Shown: positions 26,673-34,630, counted from the stretch's first letter. The stretch is 64,000 nucleotides of DNA from Streptomyces sp. S.PB5 (GCF_030403745.1 NZ_JAQMWP010000016.1:62001-126000), one strand, 5' to 3'. A program made the numbers and translations. Notes: generated from the sequence alone by a model not told the origin.

Positions 26673-27386
26673 TCAGGAATGGGTGGGAACTGCGCATCCG
26701 TCAGGCCCGCAGACGGGTGCCTGGCCCGCGGGCACGGGGATCACAGGGTGGGCTTCGTCCCAGGCAGTGCGCAGCAGGTCGAGCAGGGTGTCGCTGTCCT
26801 GTGCGCCGGGGACGCCGTAGCGGCCGTCGGCGACGATGAACGGGGCACCCGTCGCACCCAGGCGCTGGGCCGTGCGGGCGTCGTCGCGCACCTGGCCGCG
26901 GTAGCGCCGCCCGGTGAGCGCCTGGCGGGTCCGCTGTCGGTCCAGGCCGAGTTCGTCGGACAACGTGAGCAGGTCGGCCAGCGCGAAGACGGGCTCGGCC
27001 CGGCCGAAGTAGGCGCGGAAGATCGCGTCCCAGGCTTCGCGGTTGTGGCCCTCGGCGGAGGCGTGGGCGAGGAATTCGTGGGCCAGGTCGGTGTTGCCGA
27101 CCTGGTTGTCCAGCACCCGGTAGGGACTCAGGCCGTCATCGGCGGCCAGCGCCTCGATTCGCCGGGTCGCCGCTTCGGCCTGAGCGCCGCCGATGCCGTG
27201 CTGGCGCAGTAGCGCCTCGCGGACGCTGAACAGACGGCCCTCGGGGAAGCCACTGCCCAGCGGGAACGAGCGGTGGACGACCTCCACGTCGTCGCCGTGC
27301 TCGAATCGGGCTACGGCCTGGTCCAGCCGGTGGCTGCTCAGACCGCACCAGGGGCAGGTGACCTCGGCCCAGATCTCTACTTTCAC
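26673..27386 (-). CDS. DsbA-family oxidoreductase (FrnE-like)
   Basis: A 237-residue thioredoxin-fold protein. The active site CPWC is at about 10-13 ('VTCPWCGLSS'), the helical insertion spans about 70-160, and the cis-proline loop is 'GATGAPFIVADGRYGVPGAQ'. The tail 'VCGPDGCAV' adds a second cysteine pair, as in FrnE, where it helps oxidative-stress resistance. There are tandem GTG codons; GTG 27386 is 6 bases from GGAGG and is chosen. No signal peptide, so it acts in the cytoplasm. First gene of the redox group. Confidence 0.9.
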   Translation of the reverse strand: MKVEIWAEVTCPWCGLSSHRLDQAVARFEHGDDVEVVHRSFPLGSGFPEGRLFSVREALLRQHGIGGAQAEAATRRIEALAADDGLSPYRVLDNQVGNTDLAHEFLAHASAEGHNREAWDAIFRAYFGRAEPVFALADLLTLSDELGLDRQRTRQALTGRRYRGQVRDDARTAQRLGATGAPFIVADGRYGVPGAQDSDTLLDLLRTAWDEAHPVIPVPAGQAPVCGPDGCAVPTHS

Positions 27387-27406
27387 CACGCACCTCCAAT
27401 TCCTAC

Positions 27407-27455
27407 TTTTTGTGCGTAGCGCCATGATGCGTCAGTATGGATGCGCTTACAAAAG
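27407..27455. promoter_or_regulatory. Candidate HxlR operator between the DsbA-family and hxlR-type genes
   Basis: The divergent region carries TTTTTGT (27407-27413) and ACAAAAG (27449-27455) as opposed half-sites, close to both starts. HxlR regulators often bind dyads in such divergent regions. The pairing is short and widely spaced, so this is tentative. Confidence 0.35.
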
Positions 27456-27491
27456 GCACATCGCTGTGCGTGCCGGAGAGGAATGTGCGCC

Positions 27492-27905
27492 ATGCAGGAC
27501 CAAGCCGGATCGGGCATCGCCGTGGGCCGGGGGCCGTGTGCCGGCATCCCCGCCGAGCAGATGGCTTTCATCCGCCAGGTACTGGACCGTGTCGGCGACA
27601 AGTGGAGCTTGCTGGTGATCGCCACGCTGGAGGCAGGCCCGTTGCGCTACACCGACCTGCAGCGCGACATCCCCGGCATCTCCCAGCGCATGCTCACCCT
27701 CACACTGCGCCAGCTCCAGCAAGACGGGCTGGTGACGCGGACCGCCTATGCCGAGGTGCCACCGCGGGTGGAGTACGCCCTCACCCCGCTCAGTCGCAGC
27801 CTGAACGAGATCGTCAAGCAGTTGATCGGATGGGCCGCCGACCACCACGACGAGATCCGCCAGAATCGGACCCGCGCCACCACGAGCGTGACGTCTCAGC
27901 ACTGA
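27492..27905 (+). CDS. HxlR-family transcriptional regulator
   Basis: About 137 residues from ATG 27492 (9 bases after GAGAGGA; ATG 27483 in frame is too close to it). The winged helix is typical: 'VLDRVGDKWSLLVIATLEAG' then 'PLRYTDLQRDIPGISQRMLT', 'LTLRQLQQDGLVTRTAY' and 'PPRVEYALTPLSRSL'. A cysteine near the N-terminus ('GPCAGIP') could act as a redox switch, as in several HxlR proteins that sense quinones or aldehydes. It faces the DsbA-family/AzoR/NmrA set and most likely represses it. Confidence 0.9.
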   Translation: MQDQAGSGIAVGRGPCAGIPAEQMAFIRQVLDRVGDKWSLLVIATLEAGPLRYTDLQRDIPGISQRMLTLTLRQLQQDGLVTRTAYAEVPPRVEYALTPLSRSLNEIVKQLIGWAADHHDEIRQNRTRATTSVTSQH

Positions 27906-28171
27906 GCCCTCCCCCGGTCTGGCTGGCAGCACGACGGGCGTGGGCAGGTCAGGTGAAGCCGCGACGACGCAGCGGGAACGTCACACTCGTCTTTCGTGAC
28001 GACCTCCAGGTCGTCGTCGAGACCGTCCAGTACCTCTGCCCGGAGGGCATCACCCCGGGATATGCCCGCACATCAACTCCTGCCACGAGTCGTGCAACAA
28101 CCCGCCGCAGAGCCACACCCCCCGAGAACGAGTCCCAGAGCTCAACGAGCCCACCTCGCCGTTTCCTCCGG

Positions 28172-28327
28172 TCAGGAAGCGGGAGGGACGGCACGCGTGA
28201 GAGGTTCCGGCTCTCCGTCCCGGGCGGCGTGCAGCGCGGCCGCGAGTTCGCGGGCACGCTCTTCGCTGTGCCCCGTGTAGGCGTCCAGATCGACCTCACG
28301 GCTGTGTACCAGGCGGATGATCGCGGC
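28172..28327 (-). other. Unidentified C-terminal fragment
   Basis: A minus-strand frame without a start reads 'AAIIRLVHSREVDLDAYTGH', 'SEERARELAAALHAARDGEP' and 'EPLTRAVPPAS' to a stop at 28172. The composition is that of a real protein tail and lies in the decayed stretch right of the HxlR gene. The 265 bases between 27906 and 28171 show nothing recognisable. Confidence 0.3.
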
Positions 28328-28454
28328 CGACCCGCCACGTGATCAATCGCGGGGCCGACCACGTTTGCATCGACTTCCGGCTGTCATTCCCATGCGGAAG
28401 TCTGGGGCTTCAGCGATCGAACACAACGACTTGCCAGGGAACGCCACCGACGCT

Positions 28455-28682
28455 CATCGCGCTGGACGAGGTCTCGATCCTCCACTGCCGCCCAGGAGAA
28501 CGGTCGGGAGGGGAAGTCGTACGAGGAGGTGGTCGCGGCGCCCGCCACGGTCAAGCTGATCGACGGGTACGTACGGCAGTACAACGTGGGCCTTCAGCGG
28601 TGGCAGACCGACAAGCAGTTCCGACGGCTGTCCCCGGGACCTGGATGCGGACGTGGCTACCGGGGCACGCCTGAGGCGTAGG
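28455..28682 (+). pseudogene. C-terminal fragment of a long-chain acyl-CoA synthetase
   Basis: 'LIALDEVSILH' in one frame is followed in another by 'NGREGKSYEEVVAAPATVKL', 'IDGYVRQYNVGLQRWQTDKQ' and 'FRRL', then a third frame restores 'PRDLD'. These are consecutive landmarks near the C-terminus of FadD15-type acyl-CoA ligases ('...GLQRWQT.KKFR.LPRDLD'). At least two frameshifts make it non-functional. Together with 24590-24705 it suggests one gene interrupted by the segment in between, with its middle lost. Confidence 0.65.
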
Positions 28683-28731
28683 TCTGGCAGCCGCGGGCGG
28701 GCCAGGGCCTGATGCGGTCGCACATCCAGGG

Positions 28732-29412
28732 CTACGAGGCCGCGTGCAGCCGGGTCGCGAGGGAACTGGTCGGTGTCACGCCCGGCACGATCAGCCCGCT
28801 CTCGTAGGCGAAGGCAATCAGGTGTCCGCGCCGGCGGATTCCCAGCTTGCTGAGCATGTGGGTGATGTGGGTTTTCACGGTGAGGGCGCTGAGACCGAGG
28901 TCGCGGGCGATGGAGGCGCTGTCCTGACCGCTCGACAGCGTGGTGAGGATCTCGCGTTCTCGTGCGGAGAGATCCCGGGTGAGTTCGGGCGTGACCCGCG
29001 GTTGCGCCTTGTGGACGGCCGGGGCCGTCCCCAGGGCGACGACGAGACCGCCCCGGCACACGGTTTCCAGCGCGGCGACGAGCTGGGAGGCGCTGACATC
29101 CGCACCGAGGACACCCGTGGCGCCGGCACGCACCTGGGCATCGACCTCCTGAGCACTGGGAGCGCCGAACACGACGGCTCGGGCCGCGGCACAGACCTCG
29201 GTGATCAAGGCCGTGAAGCCGCCCGGGCGCCCGGAGTGGATGCAGCGGTCGAGCAGGACGACGTCCGCGTCGACGCCGGCGGCGAGCAGGTTCTCGAGAT
29301 CCTCGGTGCGAGCGGCGGCGCCGGCCACCCTCAGGGTGTCGCTCGCATCGATCACCCTGGTCAGCGCGGCCCGGACCAGCGACGGTCCTCCTGCGACAAT
29401 CACCTTGTTCAA
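28732..29412 (-). CDS. LuxR/NarL-type regulator with a degenerate receiver domain
   Basis: A 226-residue protein. The C-terminal LuxR helix-turn-helix (about 150-210) is canonical: 'LSAREREILTTLSSGQDSAS' then 'IARDLGLSALTVKTHITHML', 'SKLGIRRRGHLIAFA'. The N-terminal part has a receiver-like layout ('VVLLDRC' in the phospho-acceptor strand), but the acidic pair is replaced ('IVAGGPSL') and the conserved lysine is missing ('GVLGADVSA'). It is therefore probably not phosphorylated in the usual way. No kinase gene is adjacent. Confidence 0.85.
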   Translation of the reverse strand: MNKVIVAGGPSLVRAALTRVIDASDTLRVAGAAARTEDLENLLAAGVDADVVLLDRCIHSGRPGGFTALITEVCAAARAVVFGAPSAQEVDAQVRAGATGVLGADVSASQLVAALETVCRGGLVVALGTAPAVHKAQPRVTPELTRDLSAREREILTTLSSGQDSASIARDLGLSALTVKTHITHMLSKLGIRRRGHLIAFAYESGLIVPGVTPTSSLATRLHAAS

Positions 29413-29622
29413 GGGTCCTTCTTCGGTTCGACGGCCCTGCCGTCACCGCCCGTCCGGCGCGAAGGCCGAGGCCCTGACCGGTTTCCGGGATGACCCGATC
29501 CATGATTCACACGGCACTTGACGGTCGGCCCGCCGTGAAGCTGAGCGTTCCTTGACGGTTGCCCGGGAAGGCCCCGAATCCGGCCGTCGGGACTCGGTCG
29601 GAACTCACTCACGCGCAAGTGG

Positions 29623-29650
29623 TTGACAATTCTGCTGTAGCAAATACCGT
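29623..29650 (+). promoter_or_regulatory. Promoter of the GntR gene, probably giving a leaderless transcript
   Basis: TTGACA (29623-29628), 16 bases, TACCGT (29645-29650). The distance to ATG 29658 leaves almost no 5' leader. The sequence TAGCAAATA (29638-29646) overlaps the -10 region and recurs at 30427-30435 after the gene, so it may be a binding site of the GntR protein itself. Confidence 0.55.
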
Positions 29651-29657
29651 ACTGCTC

Positions 29658-30377
29658 ATGGCACAGCTTCCGCAGCTCACGATCTCCGCGACCCTGGGCG
29701 ATCAGGCGTACAAGGCGATCCGTGAGGCGATCGTCTCGGGCGTCCTCGAACGGGGCCAGAAGGTGACCGAGCGGGGGCTGGCCGAGTCTCTCGACATCAG
29801 CGCGACACCGGTACGTGAGGCGCTGCGCCGCCTGGAGCAGGACCGGCTGGTGGAGAGGACCGGCCCACGTTCTGTGCGCATCGCGAAGTACGCGGACGAC
29901 GAGCTGCGGGAGTTCTCCATGATCGGGGACTCGCTCCGCGCTCTGGCCGCACGTCTGGCCGCGGAGAAGTCGACCGCGGAGCAGCGTGGACAGATGCGTG
30001 CCGCCCTGGACGAGGCGGACCACCTGCGCGGCCAGGCGGCCGGACTGGCTCCCGGCAGCGAGGAGGAGCGGAAGCTGATCGAGGAGATCCTGCACTGCAT
30101 GCGGCGGTTCCACAGCCTGGTGGACCAGGCCGGCGGGAACGCGACACTGCTGCAGATGCTGCACATGGTCGACGCCTTCGGCGCGGACGAACGACGCAAC
30201 AGCGTCCTGTCCGAGGTCAGCGGCGAACGGCGCAGCGCCGTAGATGCGCGCTACCACCAGCACCGCGCCATCTACGACGCCATCGCCGCCGGAGACGGCA
30301 GGCGGGCGGAAGAGCTGATGACCGCGCACAGCCGGTCTTCGAGCTCCTCGCTGCTCACGGCACGTTTCTCACACTGA
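29658..30377 (+). CDS. GntR-family regulator with FCD domain
   Basis: A 239-residue regulator. The winged helix is at about 10-75 ('LGDQAYKAIREAIVSGVLER' then 'LAESLDISATPVREALRRLE'). The all-helical FCD effector domain follows, with 'RRFHSLVDQAGGNATLLQML' and 'YHQHRAIYDAIAAGDGRRAE' carrying the usual histidine ligands. FCD regulators sense carboxylic acids. It lies directly upstream of the MFS-AtuA-DUF4387-hydrolase cassette and is the likely controller; candidate operators lie at 30422-30438 and 30511-30526. Confidence 0.92.
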   Translation: MAQLPQLTISATLGDQAYKAIREAIVSGVLERGQKVTERGLAESLDISATPVREALRRLEQDRLVERTGPRSVRIAKYADDELREFSMIGDSLRALAARLAAEKSTAEQRGQMRAALDEADHLRGQAAGLAPGSEEERKLIEEILHCMRRFHSLVDQAGGNATLLQMLHMVDAFGADERRNSVLSEVSGERRSAVDARYHQHRAIYDAIAAGDGRRAEELMTAHSRSSSSSLLTARFSH

Positions 30378-30421
30378 GCATCGAAACCGAAGTCACCGGA
30401 GTGGCCATCCGCTCTCGCCAG

Positions 30422-30438
30422 AGCTATAGCAAATAGCT
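30422..30438. promoter_or_regulatory. Palindromic site downstream of the GntR gene
   Basis: AGCTAT (30422-30427) and ATAGCT (30433-30438) form an inverted repeat around AGCAA. It contains TAGCAAATA, also present at the GntR promoter (29638-29646). Likely a GntR-family operator for the cassette promoter. Confidence 0.5.
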
Positions 30439-30510
30439 ATTGCTCCGGAAAGGCGCATCCCTGCACGCCGCATCGAAAACCAGCAGGCGGGGGCAGGTGA
30501 CGCACAACGA

Positions 30511-30526
30511 ATATGCTATGGCATAT
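30511..30526. promoter_or_regulatory. Palindromic operator before the MFS gene
   Basis: ATATGC-TATG-GCATAT, 16 bases with perfect 6-bp arms, ends 5 bases before the AAGGAG ribosome binding site of the MFS gene. AT-rich dyads of this size are typical FCD-type GntR operators. It would block transcription into the cassette when occupied. Confidence 0.6.
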
Positions 30527-30541
30527 GGCAAAGGAGCCGCC

Positions 30542-31873
30542 ATGCCCAACGTCGCACCTCAGCCCGAGCCGCTTGAGGACACTCCCGCAGGCGCCCCAGC
30601 CGAGGGAAGGCCGGCCGCCCCGCGGCGGATGAACGCCACGACGGTCCTGTGGGTGACCCTGGCCGTCTTCGCCCAGGAATCGGTGTGGAACTTCTACGAC
30701 GCGCAGGTGCCCTCCGAGCTGCGACACTACATCGCCTCCGCCGGTCTGGTCGGCTTGATCATGGGCATGGACAACGTGCTCGGAGTCCTGATCCAGCCCT
30801 GGACGGGGTTCCTGTCCGACCGTCGCGCACGCGACGGAAAGAGCCGATGGGCGATCATCCTGACCGGCGCCGCCCTGTCCTCGGTGCCCTTCGCCCTGAT
30901 CCCCTGGACGCACACTCTGCCCCTGCTCCTGATGTGCGTCGTCGGCTTCGCGGCGATGGCCAACGCGTTCAAAGGCATCACAGAGACCCTGGTCTCCGAC
31001 TACGTCGCTCCCTCCCACCGAGGCAAGGCCCAGGGCTTCGTGAAGGCCGGCGTCAGCCTCACCATCGTCGTCTCGTCCCTGATCAGCCTGCTCGTCGTCG
31101 ACCGCAGCACCACCCTGGCGTTCGCCATCCCGCCCGTCCTCATGCTGCTGATCCTCACCACGTCCTGGTTCTTCCTGGGCCGCCGGCACCACACCGCCAC
31201 GCTGTCGCCCACCGATTGGGCTTCCGCGGCCGAACCCCACCCCCTCCAACCGCCGTCCGACGACTTCGCCTCACCCTGGGGCGTCATCAAGGACATGGTG
31301 CGCGAACCGTCCCGCGCCCGGGCCCTGCTCATGCTCGGCATCTTCTGCTTCGCCGGCATGTGGTCCGCCCTGCGCACGCTGCTGACGCCGTACGGCACCG
31401 AGACACTGAGCCTGTCCCGCGGCTCGGCCGGCGGACTCGCGCTCCCCGGCGCCGTCGCCTTCCTGGTCTGCGTCGTCCCGCTCGCCTACGCCTCGTCCCG
31501 GCTGGGCCAGGTGCGCGCCATGCGCTACGGCGTCGGCGTGTTCATCGTCGGCCTGCTCATCGGCTTCGGCGTCCCCACGGTCCCGGGCACGGTCATCTCC
31601 CTGGTGATCGCCTCCGTCGGTTACGCGGCCTTCGCCGTCAACGCCCTCGTCGCGTTGTGGGACCTCGCCCCCAGCAGACACGTCCTGGGCACCTACACCG
31701 GCCTGTACACCGTCGCCTCGTCCACCGGCGCAGCACTCGGCCCCGCCCTGCTCGGCCTCACCGTCGACGCGACCGGATGGCGCTTCATGCTCCTGAACGG
31801 CGCGGTGTTCGCCACGGTCACGTTCGCCGTCTTCACCCGTCTGGCACGCCGCATCGCTCCTACCGCCCCCTGA
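30542..31873 (+). CDS. MFS transporter (copy B of the AtuA-linked carrier)
   Basis: A 443-residue protein with about 12 helices, clearly a paralogue of the carrier at 12464: 'TLAVFAQESVWNFYDAQVP', 'IMGMDNVLGVLIQPWTGFLSD', a shared 'TPYG.E.L..SRG.AGGL.LP' central segment and a 'VLGTYTGLYTVASSTGAALGP' C-terminal helix. ATG 30542 has AAGGAG 5 bases upstream. First gene of the plus-strand AtuA cassette. Probable uptake of the pathway substrate. Confidence 0.9.
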   Translation: MPNVAPQPEPLEDTPAGAPAEGRPAAPRRMNATTVLWVTLAVFAQESVWNFYDAQVPSELRHYIASAGLVGLIMGMDNVLGVLIQPWTGFLSDRRARDGKSRWAIILTGAALSSVPFALIPWTHTLPLLLMCVVGFAAMANAFKGITETLVSDYVAPSHRGKAQGFVKAGVSLTIVVSSLISLLVVDRSTTLAFAIPPVLMLLILTTSWFFLGRRHHTATLSPTDWASAAEPHPLQPPSDDFASPWGVIKDMVREPSRARALLMLGIFCFAGMWSALRTLLTPYGTETLSLSRGSAGGLALPGAVAFLVCVVPLAYASSRLGQVRAMRYGVGVFIVGLLIGFGVPTVPGTVISLVIASVGYAAFAVNALVALWDLAPSRHVLGTYTGLYTVASSTGAALGPALLGLTVDATGWRFMLLNGAVFATVTFAVFTRLARRIAPTAP

Positions 31874-31905
31874 ACCACCGCCCCTCACCAAGGAAACGGA
31901 CCCCC

Positions 31906-33267
31906 ATGGAACTACGCATCCTCGCTCCCACCGGAGCGCTGGGCGCCGGCTTCGACACCGCCGCCTTCCGACGCGGCGTCGAAGCCCGCCCGCACGTCAT
32001 CGCCTGTGACGCCGGATCGACCGACTCGGGGCCGGCCGCACTCGGCTCGGGCACCCCCAAGCTCTCCGACCAGGCCGTCACCCGCGACCTGCGCCTGCTG
32101 CTCACCGCCCGCGACGAGTTGGGGGTGCCGCTGATCATCGGATCCTGCGGCACCAGCGGCCGTGACACCGGAGTCGATCGCGTGGCCGCCCTCGTCCGCG
32201 ACATCGCCGCGGCGCAGGACCTGCACTTCAAACTCTCGCTGATCTACTCCGACCAGCCGGCCGAACGTCTTCAGCACCTCTACGACGCCGGCCGACTCCG
32301 ACCGCTGCCGCACGCTCCCGAGATCGACCGGGAGCTGTTCACCCGCAGTCACACCGTCGCCATGATGGGGGTCGAGCCCATCCAGGAGGCCCTGGCAGCA
32401 GGCTGCGACGTCGTCCTGGCCGGACGCGCCAGCGACACCGCGCTCTTCGCCGCACTCCCCCGCATGCTCGGCGCCGATCCCGGCCTGACCTGGCACATGG
32501 CCAAGACCATCGAATGCGGCGCCGCCTGCGCGATACCCCCCTCCGCCAACGGCCTGCTCGTGCACCTGCGGGACGACCACTTCGACGTCACCACGCTCGC
32601 GGAAGGCAGCCGTCTCACCCCCCGCTCCGTAGCCGCCCACACGCTGTACGAGAACGCCGATCCGTATCGGGTCGCGGAACCGTCGGGCGTCCTCGACACC
32701 AGTGAGGCCACCTACGAGGAGGTCGACGAACGCACGGTCCGGGCGCGCGGAGCGCGCTTCGTCCCCGCGGACGGCTACAGCAACAAGCTCGAAGGGGCCC
32801 AACTCGTCGGCCACCAGACCGTCATCGTCGGAGGGGTGCGCGACCAGGTGGTCATCCGGCGCCTGCCCGACCTGCTCCCCTTCGCCCAGAAGTACTTCGC
32901 GGACAAGATCCTCGACGTGTTCGGCGGCGCCGTGGATCCCGACGACGTCGACATCGACTTCCGCCTGTACGGCGGCGGGGCCGTACTGGCCGCCGCGGAA
33001 CCGGAATCGCTGCACCCCCGCGAACTCGGTGTCCTCATCACGGTGACGGCCCCCGATCAGGCAACCGCCCACGCGGTCGCCACCTTCGTCGCACATGCCA
33101 GCAGCCACCTGCCCATCCCGGAATACGACGGGCTGGTCTCCACCCTCGCCTACCCGTACTCCCCGCCCGAGATGGACCGGGGCCCCCTCTACCGGTTCAC
33201 CCTCAACCACGTCGTCACCGGCGTCAGTCCCACGGAACTGTTCCGCACCGCCACCGAGGAGCTGTGA
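31906..33267 (+). CDS. AtuA-like (DUF1446) protein, copy B
   Basis: A 453-residue protein with the same landmarks as the copy at 9985: 'ILAPTGALGAGFD', 'IACDAGSTDSGPAALGSGTP', 'IIGSCGTSGRDTGVDRVAAL', 'VVLAGRASDTALFAALPRML', 'WHMAKTIECGAACA' and 'DIDFRLYGGGAVLAA'. The conserved serine/aspartate-rich loop ('DAGSTDSGP') and the cysteine in 'GSCGTSG' are good candidates for ligand binding or catalysis. It is followed after 3 bases by a DUF4387 gene. Reaction unknown. Confidence 0.87.
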   Translation: MELRILAPTGALGAGFDTAAFRRGVEARPHVIACDAGSTDSGPAALGSGTPKLSDQAVTRDLRLLLTARDELGVPLIIGSCGTSGRDTGVDRVAALVRDIAAAQDLHFKLSLIYSDQPAERLQHLYDAGRLRPLPHAPEIDRELFTRSHTVAMMGVEPIQEALAAGCDVVLAGRASDTALFAALPRMLGADPGLTWHMAKTIECGAACAIPPSANGLLVHLRDDHFDVTTLAEGSRLTPRSVAAHTLYENADPYRVAEPSGVLDTSEATYEEVDERTVRARGARFVPADGYSNKLEGAQLVGHQTVIVGGVRDQVVIRRLPDLLPFAQKYFADKILDVFGGAVDPDDVDIDFRLYGGGAVLAAAEPESLHPRELGVLITVTAPDQATAHAVATFVAHASSHLPIPEYDGLVSTLAYPYSPPEMDRGPLYRFTLNHVVTGVSPTELFRTATEEL

Positions 33268-33270
33268 CCC

Positions 33271-33603
33271 ATGACCACCCTGCTCGACTACTGCTCCCTC
33301 GTGCGCTCCAAGAACGCCGGCCCCTTCACTCTCACCTTCGACTTCATGTGCCACGACCAGGGCGCCTATGACGCCCTCGTCGCCAGCGGCTTCCTCAACA
33401 GGGAACTCTTCGCCGACCTCTACGGCGCCGACCCCGCCGACATCCTGCTCGTCAACCACCCGCTGGCACTCGCCGTGAAGGTCTCCCTCCCCCGTCCGAC
33501 AGTCCAGGGCGACCTGCGCGACAGCGACTGCTACGCGGGCCAGCAGTACGCCCCTCTGATGGACCTCGCCGTGAGCGACGCGGACAAGGAGCAGCACGCA
33601 TGA
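33271..33603 (+). CDS. DUF4387 protein, AtuA partner (copy B)
   Basis: A 110-residue protein parallel to the copy at 9663: 'YCSLVRSKNAGPFTLTFDFM', 'LYGADPADILLVNHPLALAV' and 'LPRPTVQGDLRDSDCYAGQQ'. It is translated immediately after the AtuA-like gene and overlaps the hydrolase start by 4 bases (ATGA). Its likely role is a small subunit of the AtuA-like protein. Confidence 0.85.
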   Translation: MTTLLDYCSLVRSKNAGPFTLTFDFMCHDQGAYDALVASGFLNRELFADLYGADPADILLVNHPLALAVKVSLPRPTVQGDLRDSDCYAGQQYAPLMDLAVSDADKEQHA

Positions 33604-34457
33604 CCGCCCAACTCCCTCTGGCTCCCTGGGACCTGCCCGCCGGACACCCCGGGATCACTTTCCTGACCGGCCCCACAGCCTTCTTCGCCCTCGCCGACGA
33701 CCCCCGCTTCTCCTACTGCCTCTACGTCCCCACCGGTCACACCCCCGACGGTCCGCCCCTCCCGCTGGTGATCACCGTCCACGGAACGCGGCGCCGCGCC
33801 GAGACACTCCGCGACGCTTTCGCCGACTTCGCCGAACGCCGCAACTGCGTCGTCCTCGCCCCGCTCTTCCCCGCCGGGATCACCGGCCCGAACGACGTGG
33901 ACAGCTACAAGCTCCTGTCCCCTGCCGGATTCCGCGCCGACGAAGCCCTCCTCGCCATGGTCGACGAGGCCGCGGCCCGCTGGCATGTGCGCACCGACCG
34001 CTTCCACCTCCACGGCTTCTCGGGCGGCGGCCAGTTCGCGCACCGCTTCGCCTACCTGCACCCCCGCCGACTGGCGAGCCTGTCGGTGGGCGCCCCCGGG
34101 CGCGTCACCCTCCTCGACCCCGCGACGACGTGGTGGCACGGCACGGCCGACATGAAGGAACAGTTCGGGACCGACGCCGACCCGGCAGCCCTGCGCGGCC
34201 TTCCCGTGCAACTGGTCATCGGCGAGAACGACACCGACGCGGCCGAACTCGCCCCGGCCGACGCACGTCTGCCCGAGGCCACGGGGACCGACCGCGTCGA
34301 ACGTATCAACGCGCTGCGCGCCAACTGGCGCGATCACGGCATCGACGCGCGCCTCGACACAGTGCCCGGCACCGGCCACAACCACTTCGCGGTCCTCCCC
34401 ACGGTCCAGGAATTCCTCGAAACGCAGGTCCGCGCGCCGGAGGTCCCACAGCAGTGA
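33600..34457 (+). CDS. Alpha/beta hydrolase (esterase/depolymerase-like)
   Basis: A 285-residue cytoplasmic hydrolase. 'LVITVHGTRRRAE' gives the oxyanion region, GFSGGG the nucleophile serine elbow (about 140-145), 'VIGENDTDAAEL' the acid, and 'PGTGHNHFAVLPTV' the histidine. No signal peptide, unlike the hydrolase at 8104. It is the fourth gene of the cassette and overlaps the DUF4387 gene, so it probably acts on an ester or lactone of the same substrate. Confidence 0.85.
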   Translation: MTAQLPLAPWDLPAGHPGITFLTGPTAFFALADDPRFSYCLYVPTGHTPDGPPLPLVITVHGTRRRAETLRDAFADFAERRNCVVLAPLFPAGITGPNDVDSYKLLSPAGFRADEALLAMVDEAAARWHVRTDRFHLHGFSGGGQFAHRFAYLHPRRLASLSVGAPGRVTLLDPATTWWHGTADMKEQFGTDADPAALRGLPVQLVIGENDTDAAELAPADARLPEATGTDRVERINALRANWRDHGIDARLDTVPGTGHNHFAVLPTVQEFLETQVRAPEVPQQ

Positions 34458-34615
34458 CCCACCATCGACTCGATCCACACGTCGCACAACTGATGGCCGA
34501 CCGCGAAACGGACAGGCGGGCCGGTCCGCCCGGCCTCCAGGGCTGCGCAGCGATGCCCATGTGCGAAGCCTTCCGGGATCTCCTCGACAGCACGGCTGAC
34601 GGGCCGACGCCGTGA
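34454..34615 (+). CDS. Small protein at the end of the AtuA cassette
   Basis: A 53-codon frame with a GTG start overlapping the hydrolase stop as GTGA. It reads 'VTHHRLDPHVAQLMADRETD' and ends 'MCEAFRDLLDSTADGPTP'. The opening 'LDPHVAQLM' resembles the N-terminus of acetyl-esterase-type hydrolases, so it may be a truncated gene rather than a real small protein. The coupled start is the main support. Confidence 0.4.
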   Translation: MTHHRLDPHVAQLMADRETDRRAGPPGLQGCAAMPMCEAFRDLLDSTADGPTP

Positions 34616-34630
34616 AAGCGGCGCATTTAT

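Noticed and set aside
34454..34615. Small frame as an antitoxin or regulatory peptide
   Set aside because: Its N-terminus looks more like the start of an esterase than a regulatory peptide; kept as a low-confidence small protein.
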